Assembly (NCBI RefSeq): GCF_009600885.1
Contig: NZ_VCLA01000194.1
Coordinates: forward strand, 63,023-127,022
Length of the DNA stretch: 64,000 nt
Origin: Streptomyces jumonjinensis
GTDB lineage: Bacteria; Actinomycetota; Actinomycetes; Streptomycetales; Streptomycetaceae
Direction: 5' to 3'
Below, in pieces: positions 33,515 through 42,779 of the stretch (position 1 is its first letter; the number at the start of each line of letters is the position of its first letter). The notes under the pieces are model-generated. The model did not search any database. It saw only the letters and a program-made list of their open reading frames with translations, and was not told the origin of the DNA. Made by a program: the position numbers and the translations under genes.

Positions 33515-34915
33515 TCAGCGGGGGCCGAGCGTCCAGCGCGGGCCGTCGGGGCCGTCCTCGATGACCAGCCCGGACTGCTGGAGCTGATCACGGATGGCGT
33601 CCGCGGTGGCCCAGTCCTTACGGCTCCGGGCCGCCTCGCGCTGCTGGAGGACCAGGCGTACGAGCGTGTCGACCGCGCCGTGGAGATCCTCGCCGCCGTC
33701 CGTCTCGCCCGCCCAGTGCGGGTCGAAGGGGTCGAGCCCGAGGACGCCGAGCATGGCCCGGACCTCGGCGAGCCGGGCGACGGCCGACTCCTTGTCGTCG
33801 GCGGCCAGCGCCGAATTGCCCTGGCGGACCGTGGTGTGGATGACCGCGAGCGCCTGGGGCACCCCGAGGTCGTCGTCCATGGCCTCGGCGAACGCGAGCG
33901 GGACCTCGGCGGCGGGCTCGACCGGCCCGCCGGCCTTCTCGCAGACGCGCTGCATGAAGCCGACGATCCGGGCGAACGCGGACTCGGCCTCGCGCAGCGC
34001 CTCCTCGCTGTACTCGATCATCGACCGGTAGTGCGGGGTGCCCAGGTAGTAGCGGAGGACGATGGGCTTCCAGTGCTTGACCATCTCGGAGACGAGGACC
34101 GAGTTCCCGAGGGACTTGGACATCTTCTCGCCGCTCATGGTGACCCAGGCGTTGTGCACCCAGTACTGCGCGAAGTCGTCGCCGTACGCCTTGGCCTGGG
34201 CGATCTCGTTCTCATGGTGCGGGAAGACGAGATCGAGTCCGCCGCCGTGGATGTCGAAGGCGGCGCCGAGGTATTTGTGGGCCATGGCGGAGCACTCCAG
34301 GTGCCAGCCGGGCCTGCCGCGGCCCCAGGGGGTCTCCCAGCTCGGCTCGCCGGGCCGGGCGGCCTTCCACATGGCGAAGTCGCGCGGGTCCCGCTTGCCG
34401 GTCTCCCCCTCCCCGGAGGGCTGGCGCAGCTCGTCCAGGTCCTGGTTGGAGAGCTGGAGATAGCCGGGGAAGGAACGGACGTCGAAGTAGACGTTGCCGT
34501 CCGCCTCGTACGCGTGGCCGCGCTCGATGAGGCCGCGCATCATCTCGACCATCTCGGTGATGTGGCCGGTGGCGCGGGGCTCGTAGGTGACCGGGAGGCA
34601 GCCCAGGGCGTCGTAGCCGTCGTTGAAGGCGCGCTCGTTGGCGTAGCCGATGGACCACCAGGGGCGGCCCTGTTCGGCCGACTTCCGGATGATCTTGTCG
34701 TCGATGTCCGTGACGTTCCGTACGAAGGTCACGTCGTAGCCGCGGTAGTCGAACCAGCGGCGCATGATGTCGAAGTTCAGTCCCGACCGGATGTGCCCGA
34801 TGTGCGGAGCGGCCTGCACGGTCGCACCACACAGGTAGATCGAGACACAGCCCGGCACGAGCGGGGTGAAGTCACGAATCTGCCGGGCGCTGGTGTCGTA
34901 CAGGCGAATAGTCAC
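33515..34915 (-). CDS. cysS: Cysteinyl-tRNA synthetase
   Basis: The 466-residue class I synthetase has the HIGH-type motif in CGATVQAAPHIGHIRSGLNF, the KMSKS motif in SGEKMSKSLGNS, and WHLECSAMAHKYLG with FPHHENEIAQAKA around the zinc and active site. It charges tRNA-Cys with cysteine. The GTG start at 34915 (VTIRLYDTSARQIRDF) fits homologues; the frame extends upstream without support. Preceding the rlmB gene on the same strand, a pairing widely conserved in actinobacteria. Confidence 0.96.
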   Translation of the reverse strand: MTIRLYDTSARQIRDFTPLVPGCVSIYLCGATVQAAPHIGHIRSGLNFDIMRRWFDYRGYDVTFVRNVTDIDDKIIRKSAEQGRPWWSIGYANERAFNDGYDALGCLPVTYEPRATGHITEMVEMMRGLIERGHAYEADGNVYFDVRSFPGYLQLSNQDLDELRQPSGEGETGKRDPRDFAMWKAARPGEPSWETPWGRGRPGWHLECSAMAHKYLGAAFDIHGGGLDLVFPHHENEIAQAKAYGDDFAQYWVHNAWVTMSGEKMSKSLGNSVLVSEMVKHWKPIVLRYYLGTPHYRSMIEYSEEALREAESAFARIVGFMQRVCEKAGGPVEPAAEVPLAFAEAMDDDLGVPQALAVIHTTVRQGNSALAADDKESAVARLAEVRAMLGVLGLDPFDPHWAGETDGGEDLHGAVDTLVRLVLQQREAARSRKDWATADAIRDQLQQSGLVIEDGPDGPRWTLGPR

Positions 34916-35051
34916 GCAACAAGGGTAGTGGGCACATAGCAGTGCCCCGCGACCCTTCGCGACCGCGGGGCGAAGATTGTGCGTCTGCCGCAACCCCGGA
35001 GAGCCGCGAAGCGGTCGGAACCATCTGAAAGCGGATGGTTCGGTGCGGCGG

Positions 35052-35456
35052 TCAGACGCGGCCGACGACCTTGCGCGGGGTGATGCGGATGACGACCCGG
35101 GGGGCGTCCTCCGCGGCGGCGGGGTTGAAGTCCGCGTACCTCTTGCCGGTGTACTTGAGGGCCAGCTCGTCGATGAGCTCCTGGCCGCCGTCGGTGGTGA
35201 GGGTGGCCGTGCCGCGGATCTCGGCGTAGGTGTAGGGCGCGTCGAAGGGCTGGACGACCACGGTCACCCTCGGGTCGCGGCGCAGATTGCTCTCCTTGCG
35301 GCGGCCGACCGTGGTGGAGATCAGCACATCGTCCCCGTCGCGCTTGACCCAGACCGGCGACACCTGAGGGCTGCCGTCGGGCTGGATGGTGGCGACGTTC
35401 ACGAAGACGGGGCTGTCGAGCAGCGCTTTGAGCTCGTCCGAGAGTGCGGCAGACAT
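35052..35456 (-). CDS. PPOX-class flavin/F420-dependent oxidoreductase
   Basis: The 134-residue protein has the split-barrel flavin-binding pattern: LLDSPVFVNVATIQPDGSPQ, VSPVWVKRDGDDVLISTTVG, RKESNLRRDPRVTVVVQP, AEIRGTATLT. Actinobacterial members use F420 or FMN and reduce diverse small molecules. ATG 35456 follows AAAGG. Stand-alone gene between cysS and ispF. Confidence 0.88.
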   Translation of the reverse strand: MSAALSDELKALLDSPVFVNVATIQPDGSPQVSPVWVKRDGDDVLISTTVGRRKESNLRRDPRVTVVVQPFDAPYTYAEIRGTATLTTDGGQELIDELALKYTGKRYADFNPAAAEDAPRVVIRITPRKVVGRV

Positions 35457-35703
35457 GAGTGCGGCCTTTCTGGTGGCTGAGCGTGAACTGATCATTGACC
35501 GATCGGGATAACCAGTACCCGCACGGTGAACCACGCCACACCCGGCGCTTATTTCCGTCCGCCCTCATGGGTTTCAGCCGTCCCGCGCTCATAAGGCGGG
35601 CGGCCCCGCGGGCACGGGCACGGGCCGTCCCCCGTACGGCTGACGGCCCGTGCCCGTGCCCGTGCGTACTCAAGCGGGGCCCGGCCCGCCGCCACCGCGC
35701 GGT

Positions 35704-36219
35704 TCAGCGGTTCGCGGGGGAGCCCGGTTCGCCGGCGCGGAAGACCAGTGCCGTGGCGATGGCGGCGAGGCCCTCGGCCCGGCCGGTCAGCCCCAGACCG
35801 TCCGTCGTCGTCCCCGACACCGACACGGACGCGCCGACAGCCGCGCTCAGGGCCCGCTGGGCCTCCTCCCGCCGCTTGCCGATCTTCGGGCGTACGCCGA
35901 TGACCTGGATGGCGACATTGCCGATGCCGAAGCCCTCGGCGCGCACGATCCGGGCGGCCTCGGTCAGCAGGGTGATCCCGGACGCGCCGGACCACTCGGG
36001 GCGGCCGGTGCCGAAGTGGGCGCCGAGGTCGCCGACGCCCGCGGCGGAGAAGAGCGCGTCACAGGCCGCGTGGGCCGCCACATCGCCGTCCGAGTGCCCG
36101 GCGAGTCCGTCCTCGCCCGCCCAGAGCAGTCCGGCGCACCACAGCTCGCGGCCGGGCTCGAAAGCGTGGACATCGGTGCCGATGCCGGTACGGGGGATCA
36201 GGGGGAGGTCAGAAGCCAT
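35704..36219 (-). CDS. ispF: 2-C-methyl-D-erythritol 2,4-cyclodiphosphate synthase
   Basis: The 171-residue MEP-pathway enzyme has GIGTDVHAFEPGRELWCAGL (metal-binding Asp and His), GLAGHSDGDVAAHAACDALF, GDLGAHFG and TTTDGLGLTGRAEG. It cyclises CDP-ME 2-phosphate to the cyclodiphosphate with release of CMP. Its ATG lies inside the 3' end of ispD (11-nt overlap, 36209-36219), so the two successive pathway enzymes are coupled. Confidence 0.96.
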   Translation of the reverse strand: MASDLPLIPRTGIGTDVHAFEPGRELWCAGLLWAGEDGLAGHSDGDVAAHAACDALFSAAGVGDLGAHFGTGRPEWSGASGITLLTEAARIVRAEGFGIGNVAIQVIGVRPKIGKRREEAQRALSAAVGASVSVSGTTTDGLGLTGRAEGLAAIATALVFRAGEPGSPANR

Positions 36220-36949
36220 CGTTGGCCCTCCTGCGGGCGAGCACGGCCTCGGCCAGGACGAGATCGAGCGGGCGGGTCACCTTGAACGCCTCTTCGTGTC
36301 CGGGCACGACGACCACCGGCTCACCGAGCCGCTCGACCATGCCCGCGCAGTCGGTCGCGCCCTCCCCGTCGGCCGCGATGGCGTCATGGGCGCGGAGCAG
36401 GGTGGCGCGGTCGAAGCCCTGGGGGGTCTGCACGGCGCGCAGCCGGGCGCGCTCGGGGGTGGCGACGACGGGCTCGGGGCCACGGCCGGGCTCCACCTCT
36501 TTGACGGTGTCGGCGAGCGGCAGCGCCGGGACGACGGCGGGCGCTCCGTCGCGTACGGCGTCGATGACGGCGTCGACGGTGTCCACCGGGACGAGGGGGC
36601 GGGCCGCGTCATGGACGAGGACGACGCCGATGTCGTCGGGGAGCGCGTCGAGCCCGCGCCGGACGGACTCCTGTCGGGTGTCGCCGCCGGGCACCACGAC
36701 GACCTCGGTGCGGTCGGGCAGCGCGAGGTCGGTGAGGAGGCTCTTCACCGAGGGGGTGTCGTCGGGCGGTGCGACGACCACGACGAGGGAGACCGCGTTG
36801 GACGCCGCCATGGCGCGTACGGCGTGTACGAGCATGGGGGTTCCGTTGAGCGTACGGAGCGCTTTGGGGGCGCCGGGCCCCAGTCGCACGCCTCGGCCGG
36901 CGGCCGGAATCACGGCCGCGGTGCGGGGCGGGAGCGGTTCGTCTGTCAT
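36209..36949 (-). CDS. ispD: 2-C-methyl-D-erythritol 4-phosphate cytidylyltransferase
   Basis: The 246-residue enzyme has AAVIPAAGRGVRLGPGAPKA (CTP binding), VVVPGGDTRQESVRRGLDAL, LVHDAARPLV and RAVQTPQGFDRATL. It transfers CMP from CTP to MEP, the step two before IspF in isoprenoid precursor synthesis. ATG 36949 is chosen because the upstream in-frame extension lacks conservation. It is separated from carD by about 260 nt. Confidence 0.96.
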   Translation of the reverse strand: MTDEPLPPRTAAVIPAAGRGVRLGPGAPKALRTLNGTPMLVHAVRAMAASNAVSLVVVVAPPDDTPSVKSLLTDLALPDRTEVVVVPGGDTRQESVRRGLDALPDDIGVVLVHDAARPLVPVDTVDAVIDAVRDGAPAVVPALPLADTVKEVEPGRGPEPVVATPERARLRAVQTPQGFDRATLLRAHDAIAADGEGATDCAGMVERLGEPVVVVPGHEEAFKVTRPLDLVLAEAVLARRRANDGF

Positions 36950-37209
36950 CGGTTGCACTCCGGCAGGTTTGTTTCCTCGGCCGACATGGGTATGGCCACA
37001 GCGTGCCGGGCGCGACGCCTTGACGGACCCTTCCGTGACTACTGGTCTGCGCCAGCCGCCCGGGCCCGGCACACCACAGGGGTCAGGTGCTGCTGTGTCA
37101 GGGGCCCCTGTGCGTGGGATATGAACATGCCGCAGCGCCCGGCGACAGTTCCATGGTCAAAGATGATCATGGCATGTCAGCGGGCACCGCGGCATTGGTG
37201 CGTCATGCG

Positions 37210-37692
37210 TCAGGACGCGAGGACCTCGTCGAGAAGAGCCTCGGCCTTGTCTTCGTTGGTGTTCTCCGCGAGGGCGAGCTCGCTCACCAGGATCTGGCGA
37301 GCCTTGGCGAGCATCCGCTTCTCACCTGCGGAAAGCCCACGCTCACGCTCACGACGCCACAGGTCGCGCACGACTTCGGCGACCTTGATGACATCGCCCG
37401 AGGCGAGCTTCTCCAGGTTTGCCTTGTAGCGACGCGACCAGTTCGTCGGCTCTTCGGCATACGGCGCGCGCAGCACCTCGAAGACCCGGTCGAGCCCGTC
37501 CTGGCCGACCACATCCCGCACACCGACGAACTCAGCATTGTCCGCCGGCACACGAACCGTCAGGTCGCCCTGGGCGACCTTGAGCACCAAGTAGGTCTTG
37601 TCCACGCCTTTGATCTGGCGAGTTTCGATGGCCTCGATCAGCGCGGCCCCGTGATGGGGATAGACCACGGTGTCGCCAACCTTGAACGTCAT
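37210..37692 (-). CDS. carD: CarD-family transcriptional regulator (RNA polymerase-binding)
   Basis: The 160-residue protein has the N-terminal CarD/TRCF RNAP-interaction domain (MTFKVGDTVVYPHHGAALIE, LVLKVAQGDLTVRVPADN) and the C-terminal helical DNA-binding domain (NWSRRYKANLEKLASGDVIK, GEKRMLAKARQILVSELALA). CarD stabilises open promoter complexes, notably at rRNA promoters. Adjacent ispD/ispF downstream is the usual actinobacterial order. Confidence 0.96.
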   Translation of the reverse strand: MTFKVGDTVVYPHHGAALIEAIETRQIKGVDKTYLVLKVAQGDLTVRVPADNAEFVGVRDVVGQDGLDRVFEVLRAPYAEEPTNWSRRYKANLEKLASGDVIKVAEVVRDLWRRERERGLSAGEKRMLAKARQILVSELALAENTNEDKAEALLDEVLAS

Positions 37693-38527
37693 GTGACAGG
37701 TACCCCTTCCGTGGCTATCCAGGGTAACACGGATACAGCTTCTTCTGAATGGCGTTTTCGCAGGTCAGGGCATATCTCGGGGCTTGACAACAGCAACGGG
37801 GACGTGCTGCGGACGGCATCCGGAAGACGGTATTCGCAGGTGGGAGCGGTTACGCAGGGGAAGGGAATCGGGGACGATACACCCGCCGAGGGGCCTCTCC
37901 GCATGGGCGAACGTCCCGATTTGCCGGGTTCGCGGCGGTGAACTTCCCGTACTCCGTTCGGCGGTCGGTCACCCGTCCGGACGCTCGTGGCGGAGAATCT
38001 GGAATTGATCAACGAAGTCACGCCGAAGATATCGACGGAATGCGCGGGACGGCCGGGAAATTGATCACCGCGATAAGCGCGCGGAGCGGCGAACGGCGAC
38101 ATCAGGACTTCGGGCAGAACTCCGGACGGGACTTCTGGCGCGACTTCGCCGTGACTTCCACCATGACTTCCGTGTGACGTGTACTGAACGACTCTCGGAA
38201 GACGGCGCGGGAGACGGTGCAGAAGACCTCGGAGAACGGCGCGGGAACGGCGGCGGAACAGCGCGGGTAAGACCTCGGGGAAGACCTCCGGAAGACGGCA
38301 GGAAGGCATCGCGGACAGCCGCACGGACGCCCGGGGGAGTTGCGCCGCGCGCCGCCGTGGCTCGAAGGGGCGGGTCGGGTGCGAGTGCGGAGCGGCGGCT
38401 CTGTAATCTGTCCGCGAACTGAAGTGATCTCGGACGGTATCGCGAACTGACGCGGACCGGGCCGACATTGCGCCGGTTCGACCGACCCGTCCACCGCCAG
38501 TCCGTACGACAAGGAGATGCCGCCGTC
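37693..38527. other. Long divergent intergenic region with phased GACTTC/GAAGAC repeats
   Basis: About 830 bp separate divergent carD and the lipoprotein gene. From 38106 to 38170 GACTTC occurs five times (38106, 38130, 38142, 38153, 38165), the last four 11-12 nt apart. From 38198 to 38296 GAAGAC occurs four times (38198, 38222, 38280, 38291). The decamer CGCGAACTGA is repeated at 38413 and 38441, nearer the lipoprotein gene. No credible coding sequence was found. Confidence 0.6.
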
Positions 38528-39277
38528 GTGAGCCTCCCCCAAACTCCGTCCGGGGGCGCCCCCGGCCTTCGACGCGGCGCCCTCGCCGTGACCGCCGTCG
38601 TGCTGTCGTTCACCGTTCTCACCGCCTGCGGTGCGGGCAACAACGCGCAGTCCCTCGGCGTCAAGCCGGACACCGCAGCGGTGACGGTCGACACGATCAG
38701 CGTCCAGAACGCGAATGTGATCACCCAGCCGGAGGCCGGGACCGCGGGCCCGGCGGTCGTCTCCGCGACCGTCTTCAACAAGGGCGACAAGGACCAGACC
38801 ATCGAGTCGATCACGCTGCCGGGCGGCACCGGCGCGGTGAAGCTCTCCCCCGCGAAGGGCTCCGGCCCGCTGATCGTGCCCGCGCTGGGCTCCATCGTCA
38901 TCGGCGGCAAGGGCAACGCCACCGCGGTGATCGACGACGGTACGGCGCTGACGCAGAACATCGGCGGGGTGCAGAAGACGGTCTTCCGCTTCAGCGAGAC
39001 CGGTGATGTGGAGCTCAAGTCGTTCGTGATGCCCGCGACCGGCGACTTCAAGGACTTCGGTCCGAGCAGCCTGCCGACGCCGCCGGCCACGGCGCAGTCG
39101 CCCGGCGCTTCGGGCAAGCCCGCCGAGGCCGCCTCGAAGGCGGCGAGCGGCCGTCCGGGCAGCGAGGGCGAGGCGTCCGAGACCGACGCCGGGGCTGAGG
39201 CTGAGACCGGGACCGGCGCTGAGACCGGCACCGAGGCCGAGACCGAGACCGGCGCTGAGGGCGAGACCGCCCACTGA
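38528..39277 (+). CDS. Secreted lipoprotein with low-complexity acidic tail
   Basis: The 249-residue protein has a signal peptide ending in the lipobox LTAC (VTAVVLSFTVLTACGAGNNA), so it should be anchored to the outer face of the membrane. A beta-sandwich-like domain follows (VTVDTISVQNANVITQPEAG, VSATVFNKGDKDQTIESITL). The last 40 residues repeat Glu/Thr/Gly/Ala. Homologues lie beside phoP in Streptomyces; function is unknown. GTG 38528 has AAGGAG upstream and gives the shortest frame keeping the full signal peptide. Confidence 0.8.
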   Translation: MSLPQTPSGGAPGLRRGALAVTAVVLSFTVLTACGAGNNAQSLGVKPDTAAVTVDTISVQNANVITQPEAGTAGPAVVSATVFNKGDKDQTIESITLPGGTGAVKLSPAKGSGPLIVPALGSIVIGGKGNATAVIDDGTALTQNIGGVQKTVFRFSETGDVELKSFVMPATGDFKDFGPSSLPTPPATAQSPGASGKPAEAASKAASGRPGSEGEASETDAGAEAETGTGAETGTEAETETGAEGETAH

Positions 39278-39318
39278 CATCCGAGGCCGGGACCGCGAGC
39301 CGGTCCCGGCCTGGAGAC

Positions 39319-39360
39319 AGAAGCGGGGCCCCGCCGGAGATCCGGCGGGGCCCCGCTTCT
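39319..39360. terminator. Bidirectional terminator between lipoprotein gene and phoP
   Basis: A 20-bp perfect stem (39319-39338 with 39341-39360, centred on GA) lies between the converging lipoprotein gene and phoP. Confidence 0.85.
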
Positions 39361-39416
39361 TCATGCTCCGTCCTCAGGGCCCGCCGAACGGCCGGCCGGG
39401 GCGGGCCCGGGTGTCT

Positions 39417-40097
39417 CTACGGTTCGAACTTGTAGCCGAGCCCGCGCACCGTCACCAGATAGCGCGGCGCCCCCGGGTCCGGCTCGATCTTGGCGCGCAG
39501 ACGTTTGACGTGGACGTCCAGGGTCTTGGTGTCGCCCACGTAGTCCGCGCCCCACACCCGGTCGATGAGCTGCATCCGGGTGAGCACCCGGCCCGCGTTC
39601 CGCAGCAGCATCTCCAGCAGGTCGAACTCCTTCAGCGGGAGATCGATCTTGCCGCCGGAGACGGTGACCACATGGCGGTCCACGTCCATCCGGACCGGTC
39701 CGGCCTCCAGGGCGGCCGGTGTGACCTCCTCCGGCTCCCCGCGGCGGCGCAGCACCGCGCGGATGCGGGCGACCAGCTCCCGCGAGGAGAAGGGCTTGGT
39801 GACATAGTCGTCCGCCCCTATCTCCAGCCCCACGACCTTGTCGATCTCGCTGTCCTTGGCGGTGACCATGATCACCGGGACATTGGACCGGCCGCGCAGC
39901 TGGCGGCAGACCTCGGTGCCGGGCAGACCGGGGAGCATCAGATCGAGGAGTACGAGGTCGGCGCCGTTGCGCTCGAACTCGTCGAGCCCCTCGGGGCCCG
40001 TGGTCGCCACGGCGACTTCGAAACCCTCCTTACGGAGCATGTAGGACAGGGCGTCGCTGAAGGATTCCTCATCCTCGACGACGAGCACTCGGGTCAC
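39417..40097 (-). CDS. phoP: Phosphate response regulator PhoP
   Basis: The 226-residue OmpR-type regulator has a receiver domain with acidic pocket VEDEE, phospho-acceptor Asp52 (VLLDLMLPG) and Lys101 in VTKPF, and a winged-helix domain (LPLKEFDLLEMLLRNAGRVL, VHVKRLRAKIEPDPGAPRYL). PhoP activates phosphate-scavenging genes and represses secondary metabolism in Streptomyces. The GTG start at 40097 overlaps the phoR stop (GTGA, 40094-40097), the usual coupling. Confidence 0.96.
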   Translation of the reverse strand: MTRVLVVEDEESFSDALSYMLRKEGFEVAVATTGPEGLDEFERNGADLVLLDLMLPGLPGTEVCRQLRGRSNVPVIMVTAKDSEIDKVVGLEIGADDYVTKPFSSRELVARIRAVLRRRGEPEEVTPAALEAGPVRMDVDRHVVTVSGGKIDLPLKEFDLLEMLLRNAGRVLTRMQLIDRVWGADYVGDTKTLDVHVKRLRAKIEPDPGAPRYLVTVRGLGYKFEP

Positions 40098-41575
40098 GGA
40101 AGGACCTCCGGGGCAGGGATGTCGGTGGGTGGATCGGTGTGGTGCGGCCGGTCGCGGTGGTCGCGAGCCGGGAGGTCGCCGGATCCGCCGTGGGGGGACG
40201 GACCTGGGGCTGAGGCTGAGGCTGGGTCGGGGACCGTGTCCGGCCCGGATACGGGATCCGGGCCGTCGTCGGAGCGGGAGTCGGGATCGGGCCCGGGATC
40301 GGGCCCAAGGTCCGGAGCCCGGTCGGCGGACGTCTGGCCGGCGGGCGCGTGGTCACCGGGCGCCTGGTCGGAGCCGGTGGACGCACGGTCCCGCGTGGAG
40401 CCCGCTTCCGGAAGGCGCAGGGTGAACGTGGACCCTTGCCCCTCGGTGCTCCACACCGTGACCTCCCCACCGTGCGACGCGGCCACATGTTTGACGATCG
40501 CCAGGCCGAGGCCGGTGCCCCCGGTGGCACGGGAGCGGGCGGGATCGACCCGGTAGAACCGCTCGAAGATCCTTTCCCGGTCCTTCTCGGATATTCCGAT
40601 GCCCTGGTCCGTGACGGCGATCTCGATCAGTCCGGCGGTGCCTCTCGGCTGGGTGACGCCGCTGGTGCCCGGCATCGCGATCCGGCGGGCGGAGATGCCG
40701 ACGCGGGTGCGGGCCGGGGAGTAGTTCACGGCGTTCTCCACCAGATTGCCCAGGGCCGCGGCGAGTTTGCCGCGATTACCCCAGATATACAGCCCTGAGG
40801 CGCCTCCGCTGGCCATAGTGATCTGTTTGGTGGAGGCGGGATGCCGGGAACGGTCGATGGCCTCGGCCACCAGCTCCTCCACGCGGACGGGCTCGGCGTC
40901 CTCCAGCGGATCGTCGTTCTGGACCCGGGAGAGATCGATCAGCTCCTGGACGAGATTGGTGAGCCGGGTCGCCTCGATCTGCATCCGGCCCGCGAAGCGG
41001 GAGACCGCCTCGGGGTCGTCGGAGGCGTCCATGACCGCCTCGGAGAGCAGGGAGAGCGCGCCGACCGGGGTCTTGAGCTCATGGCTGACATTGGCGACGA
41101 AATCGCGCCGTACGGCTTCGATCCTGCGGGCCTCGGTGAGATCCTCGACCAGCAGGAGCACCAGCCGGGAGCCGAGCGGGGCGACCCGCGCGGAGACGGC
41201 GAGGGCCTCGCCCCGGCCGGTGCCACGGCGCGGCAGGTCCAGTTCGACCTGGCGTATCTCTCCATCACGGCGGGTGTCACGTGCCATCTGAAGCATGGCC
41301 TCGACGGTCAGTTTTCCGCCACGGACCAGGCCGAGCGCATAGGCCGCGGAGCTGGCCTTCACCACGGAGTCGCCTTCGTCGAGGACCACCGCGGAGGAGC
41401 GCAGCACGGAGAGCACCGTGTCCACTCCGGGCGGGAGCACGGCGTCCGTGTGCAGCGAGCTGCGGGTGGGTCTGCGCTGCTCCCGCTCGCTCCAGCGGAA
41501 CGCCAGCATGGCAATCACGCCGGTCAGCAGACCGGCGATCGCAGCCACAGCGGCGACTGCCGCGTTCACGTCCAT
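40094..41575 (-). CDS. phoR: Phosphate sensor histidine kinase PhoR, with extended C-terminal tail
   Basis: The 493-residue kinase has a membrane segment at residues 6-27, a PAS-like region, the H-box FVANVSHELKTPVGAL at about 165, then DQGIGISEKDRERIFERFYR and GTGLGLAIVKHVAASHGG of the ATPase domain. After about residue 395 a 95-residue Pro/Asp/Gly-rich tail follows (RAPDLGPDPGPDPDSRSDDG), which core kinases lack. It phosphorylates PhoP under phosphate limitation. It is divergent from phoU across PHO boxes. Confidence 0.95.
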   Translation of the reverse strand: MDVNAAVAAVAAIAGLLTGVIAMLAFRWSEREQRRPTRSSLHTDAVLPPGVDTVLSVLRSSAVVLDEGDSVVKASSAAYALGLVRGGKLTVEAMLQMARDTRRDGEIRQVELDLPRRGTGRGEALAVSARVAPLGSRLVLLLVEDLTEARRIEAVRRDFVANVSHELKTPVGALSLLSEAVMDASDDPEAVSRFAGRMQIEATRLTNLVQELIDLSRVQNDDPLEDAEPVRVEELVAEAIDRSRHPASTKQITMASGGASGLYIWGNRGKLAAALGNLVENAVNYSPARTRVGISARRIAMPGTSGVTQPRGTAGLIEIAVTDQGIGISEKDRERIFERFYRVDPARSRATGGTGLGLAIVKHVAASHGGEVTVWSTEGQGSTFTLRLPEAGSTRDRASTGSDQAPGDHAPAGQTSADRAPDLGPDPGPDPDSRSDDGPDPVSGPDTVPDPASASAPGPSPHGGSGDLPARDHRDRPHHTDPPTDIPAPEVLP

Positions 41576-41648
41576 GCATCCAGGTTATGCGTGGCCACGG
41601 ACATGCTCACCACCGATCGGGCCGCGCCCCCGGCAGTCGTCGCCCAGA

Positions 41649-41681
41649 GTTCACCGAGGGGATGAGACCGGTTCATTTGGC
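41649..41681. promoter_or_regulatory. PHO box direct repeats in the phoRP-phoU promoter region
   Basis: GTTCACCGAGG at 41649 and GTTCATTTGGC at 41671 are 11-nt direct-repeat units separated by one divergent 11-nt unit, as in the Streptomyces PHO box. A further GTTCACAGGTA lies at 41751, just before the phoU ribosome site. The arrangement predicts PhoP autoregulation of phoRP and control of phoU. Confidence 0.8.
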
Positions 41682-41774
41682 CGGGAGGCGCAGGACGTGT
41701 TCCGGACGGACCGTGGGAGCGTGGGGGTCCGAGAGCCCACCCGGACCTCTGTTCACAGGTAGAAAGGGAACTCG

Positions 41775-42452
41775 ATGCGGGACGCGTACCACGAGGAACT
41801 CGACTCGATCGGCGAGGGTCTGGTCGAAATGGCCCGGCTGGTCGGGTCGGCGATAGGACGCGCCACCACGGCCATGCTCGACGCCGATCTGAAGTTGGCC
41901 GAAAATGTGATTGCCGCCGATCAGCGGGTGGACGATCTCCAGCACGACCTGGAGGCACGGGCCATCGCCCTGCTCGCCAGACAGCAGCCGGTGGCCACGG
42001 ATCTGCGGATCGTGGTGACCTCGCTGCGGATGAGCGCCGATCTGGAGCGCTCGGGCGATCTGGCCCAGCATGTGGCGAAGCTCGCCCGGCTGCGCTTCCC
42101 GGAGTCCCCGGTGCCCCGCGATCTCCAGGCCACCATTCTGGAGATGGGGCAGCTGGCACAGCGGCTGATGGCGAAGGCCGCGGAGGTGATCATCACCAAG
42201 GACGTCGATCTGGCGCTTCAGCTGGAGACGGACGACGACGAGATGGATCTGCTGCACCGCACGCTCTTCCAGCATCTGATGGACGACCGCTGGAAGCACG
42301 GCATCGAGACGGCGGTCGATGTCACGCTGCTGGGCCGTTACTACGAGCGGTTCGCCGATCACGCAGTGTCGGTGGCGAAGCGCGTGGTCTATCTGGTGAC
42401 GGGCGAGCACGCGGACGAGATCCAGTCGACGAATTCGGTGGAGGGCGCGTAG
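41775..42452 (+). CDS. phoU: PhoU phosphate regulon modulator
   Basis: The 225-residue protein consists of two three-helix PhoU repeats (YHEELDSIGEGLVEMARLVG, ATDLRIVVTSLRMSADLERS, GDLAQHVAKLARLR; then QLAQRLMAKAAEVIITKDVD, RYYERFADHAVSVAKRVVYL). The E/DxxxD motifs for metal clusters are visible. PhoU links the phosphate transporter to PhoR signalling. ATG 41775 follows AAAGGGAA. Confidence 0.96.
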   Translation: MRDAYHEELDSIGEGLVEMARLVGSAIGRATTAMLDADLKLAENVIAADQRVDDLQHDLEARAIALLARQQPVATDLRIVVTSLRMSADLERSGDLAQHVAKLARLRFPESPVPRDLQATILEMGQLAQRLMAKAAEVIITKDVDLALQLETDDDEMDLLHRTLFQHLMDDRWKHGIETAVDVTLLGRYYERFADHAVSVAKRVVYLVTGEHADEIQSTNSVEGA

Positions 42453-42779
42453 CGGCCGGATTCCGGCGACCGGCGGCGTGCCTCCGCGCGCTGTTGACGC
42501 GCCCGTCGCGGCAGGCGTGGAATGGGCGGGGGCGGCGGTCGCGCGCGCCCGTACGCCCTGTCCGTCCCGTACGCCCGGTGCGCACCCGTCCCGTACAGCC
42601 GGGCAGGGAGCCCGTCCCGCTCCGACGCCGTGCGGACGCCTTCCGCACGTCCCGTACGTCCCCTACGCCACGTCCTGTACGCCCCGTACACCCTTGTGCA
42701 CCGTGCGCGTCTTGTGCGTCTTGTGCACCGCGTGCGGATCAACGCCCCGTACGGACCATACGCTCACCAGGAGGGACAT
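42453..42779. other. Intergenic region with recurrent CCCGTAC motifs
   Basis: About 330 bp between phoU and the Cys-rich peptide gene. CCCGTAC occurs repeatedly, three times in the context GTCCCGTAC, and TCTTGTGC occurs twice in tandem. No gene is seen on either strand with a ribosome site. It should contain the promoter of the peptide gene. Confidence 0.5.

Noticed and set aside
42453..42779. Extended reading frame upstream of the Cys-rich peptide as part of its coding sequence
   Set aside because: The upstream residues are low-complexity Arg/Pro/Val from repeats, while the ATG at 42780 has a strong ribosome site.
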